64,000 bases of DNA, taken from positions 851,496-915,495 of the forward strand of contig JAEULJ010000001.1 of NCBI GenBank assembly GCA_016793865.1, in the 5' to 3' direction. Source of the DNA: Altererythrobacter sp. (GTDB lineage: Bacteria; Pseudomonadota; Alphaproteobacteria; Sphingomonadales; Sphingomonadaceae). Position numbers and translations under genes: made by a program. The number at the start of each line of letters is the position of its first letter. Within the stretch, counting starts at the first letter, position 1. Of the stretch, positions 60,225 through 64,000 are shown piece by piece. The notes under the pieces are model-generated. The model saw only the letters and a program-made list of their open reading frames with translations. It was not told where the DNA came from and did not search any database.

Positions 60225-60773
60225 ATGTCCGCGCGCCACCCTCTACCGCTTCTGTGGCTCCTGTCCGACGCGCGGAACGATGCCGGGCTTGAAAGCGCGC
60301 TGACTGCCTTGCCGCGCGGCTCCGGCTTCGTCTTCCGGCATTATCACCTCTGCGAGCAGGCGCGCGCCGCGCGGTTCCGCGCTCTGTCGATCGAAGCTCG
60401 CGCGGCGGGCCATCTGGTCCTGCTGGCCGACGACGCGGGGGTGGCGCGCGCCTGGGGCGCCACGGGAATCTATGGCGACGCCGCGCGCATCGCGGGGGCC
60501 ACTGGTATGCTGAGGATCGCCAGCGCTCACGATGGCGAGGAACTCGCCGCAGCCCTGGCCGCCGGGGCCGACGGGCTGTTCCTATCGCCGGTGTTCGCCA
60601 CCCGCTCGCACCCCGGCGGGGCGACGCTTGGGGTTCATGGCTTCCACGTCCTCGCCCAGCAATCGCCGGTGCCGGTCATCGCGCTGGGGGGAATGACTGC
60701 CGCGCGCGCCGCCGAACTCGGCTGGTCGCGCTGGGGCGCGATCGACGGGCTCATTCCGCCATCCGCTGCTTGA
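60225..60773 (+). CDS. ThiE/TenI-family (thiamine phosphate synthase-like) protein
   Basis: This is a 182-residue TIM-barrel protein. It has ASAHDGEELAAALAAGADGL, FLSPVFATRSHPGGATLG and PVPVIALGGMTAARAAELG, the C-terminal phosphate-binding strands of ThiE/TenI proteins. It is shorter than true ThiE (about 205-215), and the substrate-binding lysine/arginine segments near the N-terminus are not clear, so it may be a TenI-like regulator or isomerase rather than a synthase. It is followed by ftsK. No thi gene adjoins. Confidence 0.78.
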   Translation: MSARHPLPLLWLLSDARNDAGLESALTALPRGSGFVFRHYHLCEQARAARFRALSIEARAAGHLVLLADDAGVARAWGATGIYGDAARIAGATGMLRIASAHDGEELAAALAAGADGLFLSPVFATRSHPGGATLGVHGFHVLAQQSPVPVIALGGMTAARAAELGWSRWGAIDGLIPPSAA

Positions 60774-60805
60774 CGAGCGAGTCCCGCCGGATTCATACTG
60801 CCGCG

Positions 60806-63157
60806 ATGGCCACCCGCGCAGTTTCCAAACCCAGACCCGACTGGAAGGCCACGTTCCGCCGTTCGCTGGCGCGCGCGGCGGAGATCGCCGGGGCGGCTCT
60901 GTTCGCGCTGGCGGCGCTTTTCCTGGCGCTGGCGCTGGTGAGCTACACCTCCACCGACCCCAGCGGATCGACGGCCGCCTCGGGCGAACACATCGGCAAT
61001 TGGCTAGGCGTGCCGGGCGCCTGGGCGAGCGACAAGGCGCTCGGCTGGTTCGGCCTGCCTTCTATCCTGCTGGTGCCCCTGCTCTATGTCGCGGCGCGGC
61101 GGCTGTGGCTGGAAGTCGAAACCGAGGGCGTGGCTGAGACCGGAGCGTGGTGGCGCCCCCTCGCCGTCCTCCTGCTGGGCATGGCCTTGCTCGCGACGGT
61201 GCTGGCGCTGCTGTTCGAGAGCGCCATGACCAGCCTTCCCGCGGGGACCGGCGGGCTCGCGGGGTTGCTCGGCTCGCGCGCGATCGCCGCGGTGGCGGGC
61301 CGGTTCGCGGAAGGGGCGCAGGGCTGGGTCGTCGGCGCGCTGGCGTTCTGCGCGCTGGCGGGCGGGCTGGCGCTCACCGGCAAGGTATTCGCGCTCGATT
61401 GGCGGCGGTTTCTGACCCTGCCGGACTTCCTCCATCGCCGCCGGCGCGGCGAGAGCGAGGACGACGGCGTCCCGCTGCCCGGTCGCCGCGTGAAGCCGCG
61501 CCTGGCCGCCACGCTTCGCGACGATGACGAGGGAGACGAACCGGCCGCCGCGCCGCGCCGCGCCCCCGATATTCCCGATCCCGCGGAGGCGCCGCGCCGC
61601 GCCGCTGCCACCGCCAAGCCTAGGCAGCGCGACATGTTCGCGCAATACGAGCTGCCCAGCATCGATCTGCTTGCCCCGCCACCGGCGGAAAAGGCGGTCA
61701 AGCTCGACAAGCTGGCGCTGGAGCGCAACGCCCGCCTGCTCGAGACCGTGCTCGACGATTTCAACGTCAAGGGCGAGATCACCGCCGTGCGGGCCGGGCC
61801 GGTGGTGACGATGTACGAGCTGGAGCCCGCCCCCGGCATCAAGGCCAGCCGAATCATCGGCCTGGCCGAGGATATCGCCCGCAACATGAGCGCCATATCG
61901 GCGCGTGTCTCGCCCATCCCCGGCAAGACCGTGATGGGTATCGAGCTGCCCAATGCCGATCGCCAGACCGTGAGCTATCGCGAACTGGTGGAAAGCGCGG
62001 CCTTCGTGGACAGCAAGGGCGCGCTGCCGATCATCCTGGGCAAGGATATCGCGGGCGAGCCGATCATCGCCGATCTCGCCGCCATGCCCCACCTGCTGGT
62101 CGCGGGCACCACCGGATCGGGCAAGTCGGTCGGCCTCAACACAATTCTCCTGAGCCTGCTCTATCGCTTCACCCCCACCGAGTGCCGCCTGATCCTGATC
62201 GATCCCAAGGTGCTCGAGCTCAAGACCTACGACGACATCCCTCATCTCCTCAGCCCGGTGGTGACCGAGCCGGCGAAATCGATCCGCGCGCTCAAATGGG
62301 CGGTGGAGGAGATGGAGAAGCGCTACCGGATGATGAGCAGCGTCAATTCGCGCAACATCGCCGGCTTCAACGAAAAGGTGCGCGCCGCCATCGCCAAGGG
62401 CGCGCCGCTCGGCCGCCGGGTCCAGACCGGGTTCGATGCGGAAACGGGCGAGGAAATCTACGAGGAGGAGCAGCTCGATTACGAGGTGCTGCCGCAGATC
62501 GTGCTGATCGTGGACGAGCTTGCCGACCTGATGGTCACCGTGGGCAAGGAGATCGAGGTGCTGATCCAGCGCCTCAGCCAGAAGAGCCGCGCCGCCGGCA
62601 TCCACCTCATCATGGCCACGCAGCGGCCGTCGGTGGATGTCATCACCGGCGTCATCAAGGCGAACCTGCCCACCCGCATCAGCTTCAAGGTGACGAGCCG
62701 CATCGACAGTCGCACCATCCTGGGCGAGCAGGGGGCGGAGCAGCTGCTGGGCAAGGGCGACATGCTCTACAAGCCCAACACCGGCGCCATGATCCGCGTC
62801 CACGGCCCCTTCGTGGCGGACGAGGAGGTGGAGCGGGTGGCCGATCACTGGCGCGGCCAGGGCAGCCCCGATTACGTCGATGCCGTGACCGAGGAGCCAG
62901 AGGACGGCGGCGGCTTCGGCTTCGAGGACGAGCTGACCGCCTCCGACAACCCGGAGGAACGGAAATACCGGCAGGCCTGCCAGGTCGTGTTCGAATACCA
63001 GAAGGCGAGCGGAAGCTGGCTCCAGCGCCAGATGGGCGTCGGCTACAACACCGCCGCCAAATGGATCGAGCGCATGGAGGAGGACGGCTTCGTGGGGCCG
63101 GCCAACCATGTCGGGAGGCGGGAGATTTACCGGGACAAGGACGGCAATCCGTTGTGA
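60806..63157 (+). CDS. ftsK: FtsK/SpoIIIE-type DNA translocase
   Basis: This is a 783-residue DNA translocase. It has four N-terminal helices (about 25-200), a charged linker (about 210-290), the motor with Walker A GTTGSGKSVGLN (about 432-443), Walker B IVLIVDELADLM (about 565-576) and a C-terminal winged-helix gamma domain (YRQACQVVFEYQKASGSW, YNTAAKWIERMEEDGFVG) that reads polar KOPS-type sequences. It moves chromosome termini at division and activates XerCD. I start at 60806 (MATRAVSKPR); a TTG at 60770 overlaps the previous gene and would add 12 residues. Confidence 0.95.
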   Translation: MATRAVSKPRPDWKATFRRSLARAAEIAGAALFALAALFLALALVSYTSTDPSGSTAASGEHIGNWLGVPGAWASDKALGWFGLPSILLVPLLYVAARRLWLEVETEGVAETGAWWRPLAVLLLGMALLATVLALLFESAMTSLPAGTGGLAGLLGSRAIAAVAGRFAEGAQGWVVGALAFCALAGGLALTGKVFALDWRRFLTLPDFLHRRRRGESEDDGVPLPGRRVKPRLAATLRDDDEGDEPAAAPRRAPDIPDPAEAPRRAAATAKPRQRDMFAQYELPSIDLLAPPPAEKAVKLDKLALERNARLLETVLDDFNVKGEITAVRAGPVVTMYELEPAPGIKASRIIGLAEDIARNMSAISARVSPIPGKTVMGIELPNADRQTVSYRELVESAAFVDSKGALPIILGKDIAGEPIIADLAAMPHLLVAGTTGSGKSVGLNTILLSLLYRFTPTECRLILIDPKVLELKTYDDIPHLLSPVVTEPAKSIRALKWAVEEMEKRYRMMSSVNSRNIAGFNEKVRAAIAKGAPLGRRVQTGFDAETGEEIYEEEQLDYEVLPQIVLIVDELADLMVTVGKEIEVLIQRLSQKSRAAGIHLIMATQRPSVDVITGVIKANLPTRISFKVTSRIDSRTILGEQGAEQLLGKGDMLYKPNTGAMIRVHGPFVADEEVERVADHWRGQGSPDYVDAVTEEPEDGGGFGFEDELTASDNPEERKYRQACQVVFEYQKASGSWLQRQMGVGYNTAAKWIERMEEDGFVGPANHVGRREIYRDKDGNPL

Positions 63158-63258
63158 AAATTGTGTCCTTACAACGAGCGTACTAGGGTACATCACTCTG
63201 CAGAATGCCGCCTTCACGCAAAATGAATTGTAAAGGATAGTGGTGTAGGCAAGCGAGT

Positions 63259-64000
63259 GTGAGCAAGCCACAATCGAGCGACGTCGCCGACCGCTATTAT
63301 TCGCTGCGCAGGCCGATCGCGACAGCCTGCGTGGTTCTGACTTTTTGGCTTCTGGCGCTGAATGTGATGACCGGGTCACTTTCGTTCATGACGAAGGAAG
63401 GTGTTGGCGCCCGCTCTGGCATGGTCGGCCTCATCGAATACGCTATCGAAGCGCTGCTGATCTCTCCCTTTGGCCGCCCTGCTTCCGCGATCACGCTCTT
63501 CGTAGCGGGATGCGTCGCGGGGATGGCGATCCGGGGAGCGGGGCGATCTCCGACACAGTCTCGTGCGAGTTCAACGGATGTGAACACAACGACTGTGCGA
63601 TCTGTTCGACCGGCCACCTTTCGCATGCAAACTTTCACTCCAACCGAAAGCGATCTCAGTATGATCTTCCGCATTTCCAAGGCGCAGTTGGACGACATTC
63701 TGACGCGCGCACAAGCCGTAGAGGCCGAATTCCTGCGGTTTGCCAATGTACAGGATCTTGACGCCATGAGGGGCGATGCCTTGTCCATGGTTGGCCCTGG
63801 CTTCGACAATACTATCCTCCAGCGACTTGAGAGCGGACTCGCTGACCTCGACGACGTCAGTTTGGCCGAGGCGGCAGCGATCTCAGTGGCGGGGGATGGC
63901 TCGTATGGCCCAGAAGAGGTGCAGGAATTGGTCGCCGATCTCATGGAAAGAACCAGCCGTGAAGAGCGACTGAAAATGTTCACGGGCGAGCCGCTTATTG
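63259..64000 (+). CDS. Unrecognised membrane-anchored protein, incomplete
   Basis: A GTG-initiated frame stays open for 247 codons and runs off the right edge. Helix 1 is about residues 19-42 (ACVVLTFWLLALNVMTG) and helix 2 about 75-92 (ASAITLFVAGCVAGMAI); a soluble part follows with FRISKAQLDDILTRAQAVEA and LVADLMERTSREERLKMF, both helical. Codon use is softer than its neighbours (more CTT, GTA, TCA, ACT), and the gap before it is lower in GC. TAGG about 10 bases upstream is a weak ribosome-binding site. I recognise no family. It may belong to an accessory region starting here. Confidence 0.6.
   Translation, partial: MSKPQSSDVADRYYSLRRPIATACVVLTFWLLALNVMTGSLSFMTKEGVGARSGMVGLIEYAIEALLISPFGRPASAITLFVAGCVAGMAIRGAGRSPTQSRASSTDVNTTTVRSVRPATFRMQTFTPTESDLSMIFRISKAQLDDILTRAQAVEAEFLRFANVQDLDAMRGDALSMVGPGFDNTILQRLESGLADLDDVSLAEAAAISVAGDGSYGPEEVQELVADLMERTSREERLKMFTGEPLI

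Noticed and set aside
57141..60239. Very long minus-strand open frame (about 1030 codons) across the second receptor and yggS
   Set aside because: It is antisense to two well-supported genes, has Arg/Ala/Gly-biased composition, and matches no family; long antisense frames are expected in GC-rich DNA.
63187..63248. Imperfect dyad TACATCACT ... AGTGGTGTA in the gap after ftsK
   Set aside because: One mismatch and about 40 bases between arms; no stronger sign that it is an attachment site or terminator.
61004..63379. Long minus-strand open frame opposite ftsK
   Set aside because: Mirror of ftsK codon bias with no domain; ftsK motifs are clear on the plus strand.

Overview
The window is a high-GC stretch of an alphaproteobacterial chromosome, most likely from the order Sphingomonadales. 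The best evidence is a serine palmitoyltransferase with its own acyl carrier protein (sphingolipid synthesis), two large TonB-dependent receptors with TonB boxes of the IVVTA/ILVTA type, a DivK-type regulator, an alpha-type DksA with one cysteine, and dense operons with 4-bp start/stop overlaps. The placement rests on gene content only; no rRNA gene was seen.

Left end (1-3318): a minus-strand operon encodes an OmpR-type response regulator, a TctE-type sensor kinase, a periplasmic Fe(III)-family binding lipoprotein, and the first 27 codons of a CitMHS-type citrate transporter. This looks like a carboxylate-sensing and uptake unit.

Metal island (3499-16862): a plus-strand MerR/CadR-like regulator faces a long minus-strand block. 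Read from its promoter end, the block is a small Cys/His periplasmic protein, czcC, czcB, czcA, a short CDF transporter and a P1B-4-type ATPase. A second unit follows, starting from a MerR-type promoter with a 19-bp spacer: 1-Cys peroxiredoxin, a CDF with a Cys-rich tail, an ETHE1-like persulfide dioxygenase, DsbB and DsbA. The layout joins efflux across both membranes to thiol and persulfide repair.

Central housekeeping region (17088-42203): TauE/SafE permease, a DUF1501/DUF1800 pair, an SDR, malic enzyme, mutS, 3-hydroxybutyryl-CoA dehydrogenase, a PduO-type adenosyltransferase, gluQ, an HNH protein, the kynurenine operon kynA-kynB-kynU, a peptide-type binding lipoprotein, PilZ and DksA proteins, a five-gene overlapping operon (DUF3572, HAD, RidA, GDPD, GNAT), divK, and the ACP/serine palmitoyltransferase pair.

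Receptor locus (42220-46845): an intact TonB-dependent receptor lies between two decayed pieces that resemble other receptor sequence, followed by an unrecognised secreted or anchored protein.

Right part (46771-63157): leucine catabolism genes (mccB and ivd) with a YjdM-like gene between them, midA-like and lgt genes, an acyl-CoA ligase, glnD, a second TonB-dependent receptor ending in a good terminator, yggS, a ThiE-like protein and ftsK. The last gene (63259 to the edge) is an incomplete, unrecognised membrane protein in lower-GC sequence and may mark the start of an accessory region.
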